NCBI GenBank assembly: GCA_012036325.1
Contig: JAAUPC010000013.1
Location: 1-20,725, forward strand
DNA length: 20,725 bases
Source: Paracoccaceae bacterium
GTDB taxonomy: Bacteria; Pseudomonadota; Alphaproteobacteria; Rhodobacterales; Rhodobacteraceae
Direction of reading: 5' to 3'
Part shown: piece after piece, positions 1 to 6,255 of the stretch
Position numbering within the stretch: the stretch's first letter is position 1
Layout of the letters: each line of letters begins with the position of its first letter
The notes under the pieces: generated by a model
Databases searched by the model: none
What the model was told of the DNA's origin: nothing
Seen by the model: only the letters and a program-made list of their open reading frames with translations
Position numbers and translations under genes: made by a program

Positions 1-1
1 G

Positions 2-133
2 CCGGTGTGGGTGCTGCTCGTCGGCGTGTTTGTGTTTGGCGAGAAGGCCGTAGGGCGCGACTGGCTCCTCGTGGCATTCGCGGCTGCCGGCGTGGGGATC
101 ATTTTGTACTACGAATCCAAGGGCGAGGCGCTC
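2..133 (+). pseudogene. EamA/DMT-type transporter, C-terminal fragment
   Basis: Reading from base 2 gives about 43 residues that look like the last membrane helices of an EamA (drug/metabolite transporter) permease: a hydrophobic helix beginning PVWVLLVG, a short FGEK turn, and a second helix GVGIILYYES. The family normally has ten helices, so only the end is present. The frame stays open into unrelated sequence instead of stopping after the last helix, so this is a fragment joined to something else. It is the first piece of the patchwork covering 1-1377. The family call rests on a short stretch and is moderate at best. Confidence 0.45.
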
Positions 134-205
134 GCGGATTGGCTGGAGTTCGTCGATGGCTCGAGCCCGTGGGGCATCTTCAACGTCAACGAAGGCAAGC
201 CGACG

Positions 206-306
206 AGGGGATGGAACCGCATGATGTCGCTGCCACGCTTGCTTACGCTGCGGAAGAACTCGGACTTTAATCCGCTAAACATCGAACCCGCCGGCGACGT
301 CGAGCG
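206..306 (+). pseudogene. GH32-like (beta-fructosidase family) internal fragment
   Basis: In the same frame as the preceding transporter piece, residues RGWNRMMSLPRLLTL followed by IEPAGDVE resemble the part of glycoside hydrolase family 32 enzymes where the GW..MSLPR.LTL motif is followed by an EP..E segment at the end of the catalytic propeller. None of the family's catalytic residues (the N-terminal WMNDPN and the RDP and EC motifs) lie in this piece. Bases 131-205 between the two pieces were not assigned. The piece ends inside about 15 bases that also read sensibly as a thioesterase on the other strand, which marks a junction. Confidence 0.4.
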
Positions 307-478
307 TGGCGGAGATGACGCCGCCGTGCAGGATGCGGCGCACCGGGTTGCCGACCAGCTCCGGGCGCATGTCGAAGCGCAGCTTCGGCGCGTGCGGGTC
401 GAACGACTCCACCTTCAGCCCCAGCACCCTGTTGAAGGCGATGTGCTCTTCCATCACCTTGCGCAGCAAGAGATTCGA
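287..478 (-). pseudogene. PaaI-like hotdog thioesterase fragment
   Basis: On the minus strand about 64 residues match the N-terminal half of a PaaI/YigI-like hotdog-fold acyl-CoA thioesterase. They include HIAFNRVLGL, the FDMRPELVGNP stretch and the hotdog helix motif LHGGVISATLDVAGG, which in this family holds the active-site region. The reading frame is open on both sides but the flanking residues do not belong to the family, so both ends are cut. Upstream it runs into a heparinase-like start; downstream it merges with the GH32-like fragment on the other strand. The family call is fairly secure, but the gene is not functional as found here. Confidence 0.55.
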
Positions 479-492
479 CGCCCCTCCGCGCG

Positions 493-582
493 ATCTTGCC
501 GCAGCTTCTTGCGCACGTGCAATGCAACCTCGCCCGGGCTCATCGCCCGCAGTCGGTGCCAGTACCAGGCCAGCTTGCTCAT
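493..582 (-). pseudogene. Heparinase II/III-like protein, N-terminal fragment
   Basis: An ATG at 582 (minus strand) opens a frame MSKLAWYWHRLRAMSPGEVA followed by a basic helix HVRKKLRQ. This is the characteristic start of heparinase II/III family polysaccharide lyases and related alginate-lyase-like proteins, which often begin with a W..HRL..M...E...R...K segment. Only about 30 residues remain before the sequence turns into the thioesterase fragment. The ATG overlaps the stop codon of the membrane-protein frame upstream (ATGA), so these two pieces probably came from one real operon. Confidence 0.45.
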
Positions 583-969
583 GGCGCCTGCGGGGCATTG
601 GGACGAATCTCCGGATGCCTGATGTGTCCGCCAAAACTCGCCGTGCGCGCCATCATGGCAAAGGTCGCCAACGCCAGCAACGCGAGCAAACCCAATGACC
701 AGTTTTGGCGTTGCACGCCCACCACGGGAAAGAATCAGCGCCACTGCCCCCACGATGCCCATGAAGAACACGCCGGTTGTCGCCTGGTCCGCCGATTCCT
801 CGTGTTGCTCGATCAACGCCTTGTTCAAGTCTGGCAGGGCACCAACTCTCTCCGCCGCGAAGTCCCCGGTGAACTTGATGGCGACGGAGACCACCGCCAG
901 CGCCACAAACAGCCACAAAGCAAAACGCAACGTCACCGCTCTCGCCGCCACGCGCGAGATGGCGGGCAT
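579..969 (-). pseudogene. Small hydrophobic membrane protein, frameshifted
   Basis: From an ATG at 969 the minus strand encodes a hydrophobic helix (FALWLFVALAVVSVAIKF), a soluble segment GALPDLNKALIEQHEESADQ, and a second helix beginning TGVFFMGIVGAVALIL. Near 725 the sensible reading jumps frame: the next frame gives VVGVQRQNWSLGLLALLALA and ends FGGHIRHPEIRPNAPQAP with a stop at 579-581. Read together this is an about 130-residue protein with three membrane helices whose stop overlaps the start of the heparinase-like fragment. The GG.IRH.EIR ending is seen in small uncharacterised membrane proteins. The frame break may be a sequencing error or a real mutation. Confidence 0.4.
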
Positions 970-1018
970 GGTGCTGGGCGTCACCGTCAAGCCGAAGGAA
1001 GGCCCCCGCTACAACCCG

Positions 1019-1129
1019 CGGACGCCGGAGGGCCGCCGCAAGATTGATTCGTGGAAGATGAACGCCCCGGTGCTGGGCCAGGTCATGCGCTTGAACCTGT
1101 TCGGCCAGTTCGCCAGCACGCTGGCGACG
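1019..1129 (+). pseudogene. GspF/PilC-like type II secretion membrane protein fragment
   Basis: About 37 residues, RTPEGRRKIDSWKMNAPVLG followed by QVMRLNLFGQFASTLAT, match the stretch of GspF/PilC family inner-membrane proteins in which a T..GR..ID..K...PV.G segment leads into the FAR/STL helix that starts the second conserved half. The rest of the family's roughly 400 residues is absent. The frame continues into KVIAQLRAERGIEVYPDKME (1130-1204), which is not GspF and which I do not recognise. This is one tile of the 1-1377 patchwork. Confidence 0.4.
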
Positions 1130-1199
1130 CAAAAGGTTATCGCACAACTCCGCGCGGAGCGCGGCATCGAGGTCTACCCCGACAAGATGGAAAACCCCG

Positions 1200-1377
1200 G
1201 CGGCGTCGGCGATCAGAGACAGCCGGAGCCGTCGGGCAGATGGGTATCGGCCACCACGACATCGAAGTTCATCACGGCCAGTGCGGCACGCGCGTGGCGC
1301 AAGTCGCGCTCCCAGGCCACCAGCGCGGTCGGTCGCCGCATCAGCTCCTGCAGCAGGGCCGATTCGGCCGGGTCATC
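1200..1377 (-). pseudogene. Response-regulator receiver domain fragment
   Basis: On the minus strand residues DDPAESALLQELM and NFDVVVADTHLPDGSG (1377 down to 1222) fit a CheY-like receiver domain: the acidic N-terminal pocket (DDP), the first helix, and the D..LPDGSG motif around the phosphorylated aspartate. Just after this the frame meets a stop, but a one-base shift near 1225 restores LSLIADA, the expected continuation (LPDGSGLSL). So the piece carries a probable indel. Its N-terminal DDPAES is shared in frame with the PhnD-like gene at 1360-1377, and the seam with native sequence lies there. Confidence 0.4.
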
Positions 1378-1692
1378 CCGGCGCACCACGAAGACCGACC
1401 GGTACTGGCCCGGCGCGCAGCCTTCGACCCCGTAATCCGGCGTGCCGACGTAAGTGACCCGGCCCACCAGCCGCGCCCGGAACGGATAGCCGCAGGTCTG
1501 CGACAGAAGAAGGTTCGGCGCCTCCCATGCAGGCCAAAAGGCCCCCTCTCCCCGCGTCAGCGCGTCCGGCGCCGCAACACCGACAGCCCGCAACCGGCCG
1601 CGCAGCCCGGCCCAAAGCCGGTCATTCGCGGCCATCGCCGGGCCGAAATCATACATGCCAAGGCTGGCAATCGGGACCAAGATGCCGTTCAC
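1360..1692 (-). CDS. PhnD-like substrate-binding family protein, C-terminally truncated
   Basis: GTG at 1692 starts VNGILVPIASLGMYDFGPAM, followed by LLLSQTCGYPFRARL and GTPDYGVEGCAPGQYRSVFVVR. This is the N-terminal lobe of phosphate/phosphite/phosphonate-type (PhnD, PF12974) binding proteins as they occur in Rhodobacterales in a short form without a signal peptide. About 110 residues are present where the family has about 250. The protein stops resembling the family at about 1375, where receiver-domain sequence begins, so the truncation is most likely an assembly join. The GTG overlaps the terB-like stop (GTGA), implying translational coupling. With no export signal, transport is doubtful and the ligand unknown. 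Confidence 0.6.
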
Positions 1693-2126
1693 GCCCGCTC
1701 GGCCCTTTGCCGGGCCTGCGCCGATTCCACATCGGTCAGCCCCAGAAGGTTCGCCACCAGCCGCAGCAGCCGGTCTTCCTCGGCGTCGCGCAACCCGTCC
1801 GCAAGGGCCACTGACCACAGCGCCACCATCAGCTCGGCCCGGTCTTCCAGCACCGTGGCCGCCTTCAAGGCACGGGTGAAGCGCACGGTGTCGGGGGCGG
1901 CCGCCTCAAACGCCTCGGCCTCGGTGCGCAAGCGCGCGGCCTCGAACGGGCCAAAGCCGTGGCGGCGGGCAAGAACGCGGTCAATCCGCTCCACCTCCTC
2001 GGCCGAATAAAGCCCATCGGTCCGGGCAATCCGCACGAGGAGTGCGGCCAGCGCCAGACGGGCGTCAGGTTCAGGCAAGGTCGTCGGGGCGGGCGCCAGC
2101 AGGCGCCGAAGAAGTGCGTCAATCAT
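1689..2126 (-). CDS. TerB family (tellurite resistance TerB-like) protein
   Basis: This 145-residue acidic, all-helical protein has the layout of the TerB/DjlA-like helical domain (PF05099). ALAALLVRIARTDGLYSAEEVERIDRVL forms the first helix-loop-helix, and a second copy-like segment ALWSVALADGLRDAEEDRLLRLVANLLGL carries the repeated D(G/L)...E pattern that in TerB binds metal ions. It starts at an ATG 9 bases after the rlmJ stop and overlaps the PhnD-like gene, so the three probably form one transcript. Members occur as small cytoplasmic proteins of unclear role; resistance to tellurite should not be assumed from the name. Confidence 0.8.
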   Translation of the reverse strand: MIDALLRRLLAPAPTTLPEPDARLALAALLVRIARTDGLYSAEEVERIDRVLARRHGFGPFEAARLRTEAEAFEAAAPDTVRFTRALKAATVLEDRAELMVALWSVALADGLRDAEEDRLLRLVANLLGLTDVESAQARQRAERA

Positions 2127-2135
2127 CAGGTTTAT

Positions 2136-2933
2136 CTAGGCCCCCTTCGCGGGTTTGGAAAGCGCCTGAAAACGCCTAGTGATGGCGGCAAGTTCCCCGT
2201 CCAGCCCGTAAGGTGGGTTCACCACAAAAAGGCCCGAGCCTTCCATCCGGTGCCCGTCCCGCGCGGGGGGAAAGCGCACCTCATGCCTTACACCCTCTGG
2301 AAAGGCGTCCTCAAGCGCGCGGGCCATCGGGCCTTGTGCCCCACCCCGCAGGATCGGATACCAAAGGATCAGGATGCCCACGTTCCATTTGCGGTGGATC
2401 GCCGCCATCTGCCGGGGGATCGCCTCATAATCGGCTTTCACCTCATAGGACGGGTCAATCAGCAGCATCCCCCGGCGGGGGGTGGGCGGCGTGATCGCCT
2501 GCGCCAGTTGAAAGCCATCTTGGCTGTAGACATGCGCGCCCCAGTCCTTGGCGACAGCGCGCAAATGCGCCACCTCTTGCGGGTGGAGATCGGCAAGATG
2601 GATCGTGTCGCCTTCGCGCAGACCCAAGGCCGCAATCAGGGGCGACCCCGGATAGGCCCGCGCGCCATAGCCAGCCCGCGCTTCGGCCAGACGCTGGCGA
2701 TAGGGGTGATCGGCTGGAAACAGCGCCTCGGCCAAGGCGATGCCCGCCGCCGCCTCACCGGTTTTAAGCGCCTCATCCGCGTCAAGGTCATAAACGCCGC
2801 GCCCGGCATGGGTTTCGATATAGGACAGTGGCTTGTCCTTTTGCACCAGGTACTCCAGCACCCAGGCCAAAGTGGCATGCTTGTGCACGTCGGCCAGGTT
2901 CCCGGCATGGTAAAGATGTTGATAGGACAGCAT
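2136..2933 (-). CDS. rlmJ: 23S rRNA (adenine(2030)-N(6))-methyltransferase RlmJ
   Basis: RlmJ methylates N6 of A2030 in domain V of 23S rRNA using S-adenosylmethionine. The 265 residues begin MLSYQHLYHAGNLADVHKH, the family's hallmark N-terminus. They continue with YIETHAGRGVYDL (SAM-binding region, residues 38-50) and the catalytic motif IV variant DPSYE at residues 160-164, where many N6-adenine enzymes have DPPY. The C-terminal VVNPPYGL is also typical. The length agrees with the family (about 260-280). The ATG lies directly behind a purine-rich AGGGGG. The gene is divergent from terC and precedes the terB-like gene by 9 bases. Confidence 0.93.
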   Translation of the reverse strand: MLSYQHLYHAGNLADVHKHATLAWVLEYLVQKDKPLSYIETHAGRGVYDLDADEALKTGEAAAGIALAEALFPADHPYRQRLAEARAGYGARAYPGSPLIAALGLREGDTIHLADLHPQEVAHLRAVAKDWGAHVYSQDGFQLAQAITPPTPRRGMLLIDPSYEVKADYEAIPRQMAAIHRKWNVGILILWYPILRGGAQGPMARALEDAFPEGVRHEVRFPPARDGHRMEGSGLFVVNPPYGLDGELAAITRRFQALSKPAKGA

Positions 2934-3035
2934 CCCCCTGCCCTAGCCGCCTTTTGCCGACTTGAAAAGACGGCCCCCTTGCCTCGACCGTGGCAAAGGC
3001 GTAGCGACATTGGCGCGGAACGCAGCGGGGACAGC

Positions 3036-3695
3036 ATGGAAATCTTCACGACGGCAGGCTTCACCGCGCTGATGCAGGTGATCGGGATTGACCTTGTCCT
3101 TGCCGGGGACAACGCCATCGTGATCGGCCTTGCCGCCGCGGGCCTGCCGAAAGAGCTGCGCGCCAAGGCGATCCTGGTCGGCATCATCGCCGCCACCGTG
3201 ATGCGGATCGGCTTTGCGCTGGTCACCACGCAGCTTCTGGAAATTACCGGCCTTCTGCTCGCCGGCGGCGTGCTGCTGCTTTGGGTCTGCTGGAAGATGT
3301 GGCGGGAACTTTCGACCTCGCATGTCGCGGAAGACGCCGCGGTCGAGGCTTTGGCCAATGCCGACCTCAACGCCGATGGCACCATCGCCGGGGGCGCGCC
3401 GAAGAAGACCTTCGCCCAGGCCGCGACCCAGATCGTCATCGCCGATGTGTCGATGAGCCTGGATAACGTCCTTGCCGTCGCCGGGGCGGCGCATGGCCAC
3501 CCGACCGTGCTGATCGTGGGTCTGGTCCTGTCGATTGCGCTGATGGGCCTTGCCGCCAGCTTCATCGCCAACCTGCTGAACAAGTATCGCTGGATCGCCT
3601 ATGTCGGCCTTCTCATCATCCTTTACGTCGCGCTGAAGATGATGTGGGAAGGCTGGCACGAGGTTGAGCCCTTGGTGATGGGCGCCCTTGGCTAA
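3036..3695 (+). CDS. TerC/YjbE family integral membrane protein
   Basis: The 219-residue membrane protein has two related acidic motifs, GIDLVLAGDNAIVIGLA (residues 17-33) and IADVSMSLDNVLAVAGAA (135-152). Each sits in a helix, the inverted duplication that defines TerC/YjbE/YkoY proteins. Roughly six helices can be traced (about 8-33, 44-66, 68-88, 130-150, 157-180, 187-204). Family members are linked to manganese export and metal loading of exported enzymes; the substrate here is unproven. ATG 3036 is preferred because the open frame upstream is antisense to rlmJ and non-hydrophobic, and GGGG lies just before it. The cytoplasmic loop holds DLNADGTI (110-117), an EF-hand-like stretch. A hairpin follows the gene. 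Confidence 0.88.
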   Translation: MEIFTTAGFTALMQVIGIDLVLAGDNAIVIGLAAAGLPKELRAKAILVGIIAATVMRIGFALVTTQLLEITGLLLAGGVLLLWVCWKMWRELSTSHVAEDAAVEALANADLNADGTIAGGAPKKTFAQAATQIVIADVSMSLDNVLAVAGAAHGHPTVLIVGLVLSIALMGLAASFIANLLNKYRWIAYVGLLIILYVALKMMWEGWHEVEPLVMGALG

Positions 3696-3755
3696 GGCCT
3701 GCAAGTCCGGGCGCAATCGCCTGCGCAGGTCTTAACATTTCCTGAATGCCCGCAA

Positions 3756-3787
3756 CCAACCCCTTGATTTCAAAGGGGTTGGCGCTT
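3756..3787 (+). terminator. Rho-independent terminator downstream of terC
   Basis: CCAACCCCTT at 3756-3765 pairs perfectly with AAGGGGTTGG at 3773-3782, giving a 10-bp stem with the 7-base loop GATTTCA. On the plus strand it is followed by CGCTTTT. It lies 60 bases after the terC stop and about 30 bases before the convergent aminotransferase gene ends, so it can separate the two. The U-run is short, and on the minus strand there is none. Confidence 0.7.
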
Positions 3788-3811
3788 TTGTCCACCGTGG
3801 ACAGTCAGCCC

Positions 3812-5195
3812 TCAGACCAGCCCGTCGGCCTTCAGGCCCTGCCAGCATTCGTCCAGGCTTTTCTTCGCCCGGTCGATCAGGATGTCGATCTCAGCCGTGG
3901 TGATGACCAGGGGCGGCGCGATGATCATCCGGTCCCCCACGGCGCGCATGATCAGGTCATTGGCAAAGCACCGCTCGCGGCAGCGGTAGCCGACATTGGC
4001 ATCATCGGGGAACTTGGCCCGCGTGGCCTTGTTCGGGGTCAGCGCGATGGACCCCATGAGGCCCACCAGCTTCGCCTCCCCCACCAGCGGATGGTCCGTC
4101 AATGCATCCCAGCGCGCCTTGAGGTAGGGGTGCGCCACATCGCGGACATGGTCGACGATATGCTCGTCCTGCATGATCCGCAGGTTTTCCAGCGCCACCG
4201 CCGCCGCGACCGGGTGACCGGAATAGGTGTAGCCGTGGAAGAACTCCCCCCCGCCACCGACAACCTCGGCCACCTCGTCGCAGACGATGGACCCGCCGAT
4301 CGGCTGATAGCCCGAGGACAGACCCTTGGCGATGGTCATGATATGCGGCTTGATGCCAAAGGTCTGGCTGCCGAACCAGTTGCCGGTGCGGCCAAAGCCA
4401 GTGATGACCTCATCCGCGATCAAGAGGATGCCGTACTGGTCGCAGATCCGCTGGATTTCCGGCCAGTAGGTCTTGGGCGGGATGATGACCCCGCCCGCGC
4501 CCTGGATCGGCTCTCCGATGAAGGCAGCCACGTTGTGGGGGCCAAGTTCAAGGATCTTCTCCTCCAGCTGGCGCGCGCGGGCGAGGCCGAAGTCATCTTC
4601 CGACATCTCGCCACCTTCCCCCCACCAATAGGGCTGGTCGATATGCTCGATCCCGTCGATCTTGCCGCCATGGGCATGGATCGGCTTCATGCCCCCAAGG
4701 CTGCCGCCGCCCATGGTAGAGCCGTGATAGCCATTCCAGCGCGAGATGATGGTCTTGCGCCAGGGCATGCCCTTCACGTCCCAATAGCGGCGGACCAGGC
4801 GGATGTTGGTGTCATTCGCCTCGGACCCGGACCCCGCGAAGAAGACGTGGTTCAGGTCACCAGGGGCAAGCTTCGCGATCTCTGCCGCGAGGGCGATGGC
4901 GGGGATATGGGTGGTCTGGAAGAAGGTGTTGTAATAGGCCAACTCCTCCATCTGACGCGCCGCGACCTGGGCCAGTTCCTTGCGGCCATAACCGATGTTG
5001 ACGCACCAAAGGCCGGCCATCCCGTCGATGATCCGGTGGCCTTCGCTGTCGGTCAGCCACACACCTTCGCCCCGGGTGATGACCCGCGGCGCCCTTGGCG
5101 GCAAGGCCGGCCTTGTCGGTGAAGGGGTGGAAATGGTGGGCAGCGTCCAGGCGCTGCAGCTCAGCCGTCGGCAGGTGGTTGGTGATCATGTTCAT
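3812..5195 (-). CDS. Class III PLP-dependent aminotransferase (SpuC-like), frameshifted near start
   Basis: This family moves an amino group from an amine (putrescine, spermidine, beta-alanine, taurine and others) to pyruvate with PLP. Seen here: GSGSEAN (cofactor phosphate loop), WNGYHGST, EPIQGAGG, LIADEVITGFGRTGNWFG (the aspartate that holds the PLP ring nitrogen), and IAKGLSSGYQPIGG with the Schiff-base lysine. The overall look is closest to polyamine:pyruvate aminotransferases. The true start is ATG 5195 (MNMITNHLPTAELQRL), with GAGGG ten bases ahead. The first about 36 codons are in a different frame from the rest; removing one base near 5088-5093 restores KGARVITRGEG and a 460-residue protein of normal length. 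This is either a sequence error or a recent pseudogene. Without the repair the longest frame starts inside, at 5104. Confidence 0.85.
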
Positions 5196-5244
5196 CGGGC
5201 ATCCCTCGCGGTGCAGGTCGGGCATCAAGCACCCGGTTGCAGGC

Positions 5245-5273
5245 AGGATATGATCAAACGCGCGGCGCTTCAA
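5245..5273 (-). promoter_or_regulatory. Candidate sigma70 promoter of the aminotransferase gene
   Basis: Reading the minus strand, TTGAAG (5273-5268) and TATCCT (5250-5245) are separated by 17 bases, a good housekeeping-type spacing. Transcription would begin about 40 bases before ATG 5195. Two TTTGATCA sites lie on it: a perfect 16-bp palindrome ends two bases before the -35 box, and a second site overlaps the -10 box. This is the arrangement expected of a regulated promoter. It is a pattern call only. Confidence 0.5.
5248..5258. promoter_or_regulatory. Second TGATCAAA site overlapping the -10 box
   Basis: ATATGATCAAA (TTTGATCATAT on the minus strand) lies 16 bases downstream of the perfect palindrome with respect to aminotransferase transcription and overlaps the proposed -10 hexamer by three bases. 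A protein bound here would block RNA polymerase. The two site centres are about 28-29 bases apart, a little under three helical turns. Confidence 0.4.
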
Positions 5274-5274
5274 G

Positions 5275-5290
5275 AAATTTGATCAAATTT
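5275..5290. promoter_or_regulatory. Perfect palindrome AAATTTGATCAAATTT, candidate GntR-family operator
   Basis: The 16 bases AAATTTGATCAAATTT read identically on both strands. The site lies directly upstream of the -35 box of the candidate aminotransferase promoter. Related sites ATATGATCAAA (5248-5258) and ATGTGATCAAAT (6256-6267) share the core TGATCAAA. FadR-type GntR dimers bind short AT-flanked palindromes of this size. The FCD-type GntR gene at 5546-6202 lies between the sites, so it is the natural candidate for the binding protein. Confidence 0.5.
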
Positions 5291-5354
5291 TTGCAGCCCA
5301 TGCTCTGCCCGGTCAACAATCTGATCGGGCGCATCCCGCATCTGCGGTAAGGGC

Positions 5355-5475
5355 GAGGGGCCAGCCCCTCGGCGCTCCCCCGGGATATTTCACTCAGATA
5401 GAAAGACATAGGCGCTTTCTTGCGCTTTCTTTCTGCACAAATATCCCACGGGGGCTTGGGGGTGTGAAACCCCAA
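5355..5475. repeat. Inverted pair of intergenic repeat elements between the gntR and aminotransferase genes
   Basis: The 350-base gap 5196-5545 has no convincing gene. Its centre holds two facing copies of one element. The left copy (5355-5390) has hairpin GAGGGG-CCAG-CCCCTC followed by CCCCCGGGATATTT. The right copy (5420-5475) runs TTGCGCTT, AAATATCCCACGGGGG and the hairpin TTGGGG-GTGTGAAA-CCCCAA. GGGATATTT and AAATATCCC face each other across about 48 bases that also contain AGAAAG and CTTTCT, so the whole block could fold into one long hairpin. A further copy lies at 20032-20091. Such elements are familiar between genes in Rhodobacteraceae. Confidence 0.6.
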
Positions 5476-5489
5476 TCTTCCGAGCCGGT

Positions 5490-5510
5490 TGGCGCGCCCT
5501 TCGCGCGCCA
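5490..5510 (-). terminator. GC-rich hairpin downstream of the GntR gene
   Basis: TGGCGCGC at 5490-5497 pairs with GCGCGCCA at 5503-5510 around the loop CCTTC, giving an 8-bp all-strong stem about 36 bases beyond the GntR stop codon. There is no run of T after it on the minus strand, so it is at best a weak or factor-assisted terminator or an mRNA 3' end protector for the leftward operon. Confidence 0.35.
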
Positions 5511-5545
5511 GAGGCGAGACAAGGGTCTTCGCGCGCCCCGCGCGC

Positions 5546-6202
5546 TCAATTTCCTTCGGCAAGGGCTTGGCGGACGTGGTCCACACCTTGCTGGATGTCG
5601 CGGGTGATGGCGGCGGCGAGGGCTGTCACATCACCCGCGCGCATCGCAGCGAGGGCCTCGCGGTGCAGGTCGGGGGCGACCTCGCGGCCGTAGCGGTCGA
5701 TCACGGCGCGCAAGGAGGGGCCCGCCCGCAGCCAAAGAGACCGAGCAAGGTCCAGAAGCACCGGCGCATCGGCAGCTTCATAGAGGGCAAAGTGGAAGGC
5801 GTGGTTGGCGGCAAGATAGTCAGGCAGCTTTCCGGCATCAATTGCCCGGTTCACGGCACCATCAATCGCCTCAAGCCGGTCGATCTGTGCGGGCGACAGG
5901 CGGGGGGCGGCAAGAGCGGCCAGTTTCGGCTCGATCGCCAGGCGCGCAAAGGCGACCTGGTCCAGCATCTCGGACGACAGTTGCGGCACGGCCACGCGGC
6001 GGTTGCCTTGTGGCAGCAGCGCCCCTTCGGCGGTCAGACGGCGGATCGCTTCGCGCACCGGGGTCATGCCTGCACCAAGGTCGGCGATCAGGCCCTGGAT
6101 GGTCACCGGCGCGCCTGGGGCGAGGTGGCCATAAAGGATCATGTCGCGCAGGCGCGTGTAGGTCACCTCATGGCTGGGTATCTTCCGGTTGTCGGCGTCC
6201 AT
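5546..6202 (-). CDS. GntR family transcriptional regulator, FCD (FadR-type) subfamily
   Basis: The 218-residue protein has an N-terminal winged helix of GntR type: VTYTRLRDMILYGHLAPGAPV, then LGAGMTPVREAIRRLTAEGAL (the recognition region with the conserved TPVREA..RL), then a short wing. The helical FCD effector domain follows from about residue 75 to the end (FHFALYEAA, then GREVAPDLHREALAAMRAGD), a domain that usually binds a metal and a small acid or sugar acid. I chose ATG 6202 because AGGGGA stands nine bases ahead and the extra residues upstream are unlike the family. It follows GH43 by 59 bases, with its own candidate promoter and a TGATCAAA site in the gap. It may regulate itself and the aminotransferase; control of the sugar operon is possible. 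Confidence 0.88.
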   Translation of the reverse strand: MDADNRKIPSHEVTYTRLRDMILYGHLAPGAPVTIQGLIADLGAGMTPVREAIRRLTAEGALLPQGNRRVAVPQLSSEMLDQVAFARLAIEPKLAALAAPRLSPAQIDRLEAIDGAVNRAIDAGKLPDYLAANHAFHFALYEAADAPVLLDLARSLWLRAGPSLRAVIDRYGREVAPDLHREALAAMRAGDVTALAAAITRDIQQGVDHVRQALAEGN

Positions 6203-6224
6203 CGGGGCTCCCCTCGCTTGGCCC

Positions 6225-6254
6225 CCTTTATGACGGCAACGCCCCGGCAATCAA
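6225..6254 (-). promoter_or_regulatory. Candidate promoter of the GntR gene
   Basis: On the minus strand TTGATT (6254-6249) is followed after 18 bases by TAAAGG (6230-6225), a weak but plausible sigma70 pair, ending 22 bases before ATG 6202. The TGATCAAA site at 6256-6267 adjoins the -35 box on its upstream side. Confidence 0.3.
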
Positions 6255-6255
6255 G

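Noticed and set aside
1..1377. Integron cassette array or recombination hot spot
   Set aside because: Pieces lack complete genes, and no attC-like inverted pairs or integrase were seen; the joins share different sequences.
1959..3035. Long N-terminal extension of the terC frame
   Set aside because: It is antisense to rlmJ and terB-like, has no family likeness, and a normal start exists at 3036.
2934..3035. yybP-ykoY manganese riboswitch ahead of terC
   Set aside because: I looked for the conserved loop sequences of this riboswitch in the 102-base gap and did not find them; the space is also short.
1689..3695. Tellurite resistance island (TerB, TerC, TrgB-like)
   Set aside because: The genes are on different strands or far apart, TerB and TerC names cover broad families, and no TerD, TerE or TerZ genes are present.
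2636..3716. Minus-strand open frames across terC
   Set aside because: They are shadows of the GC-rich terC and rlmJ codons with low-complexity composition.
3746..5122. 458-residue plus-strand frame opposite the aminotransferase
   Set aside because: Antisense shadow; composition rich in D, R, H and G with no family features.
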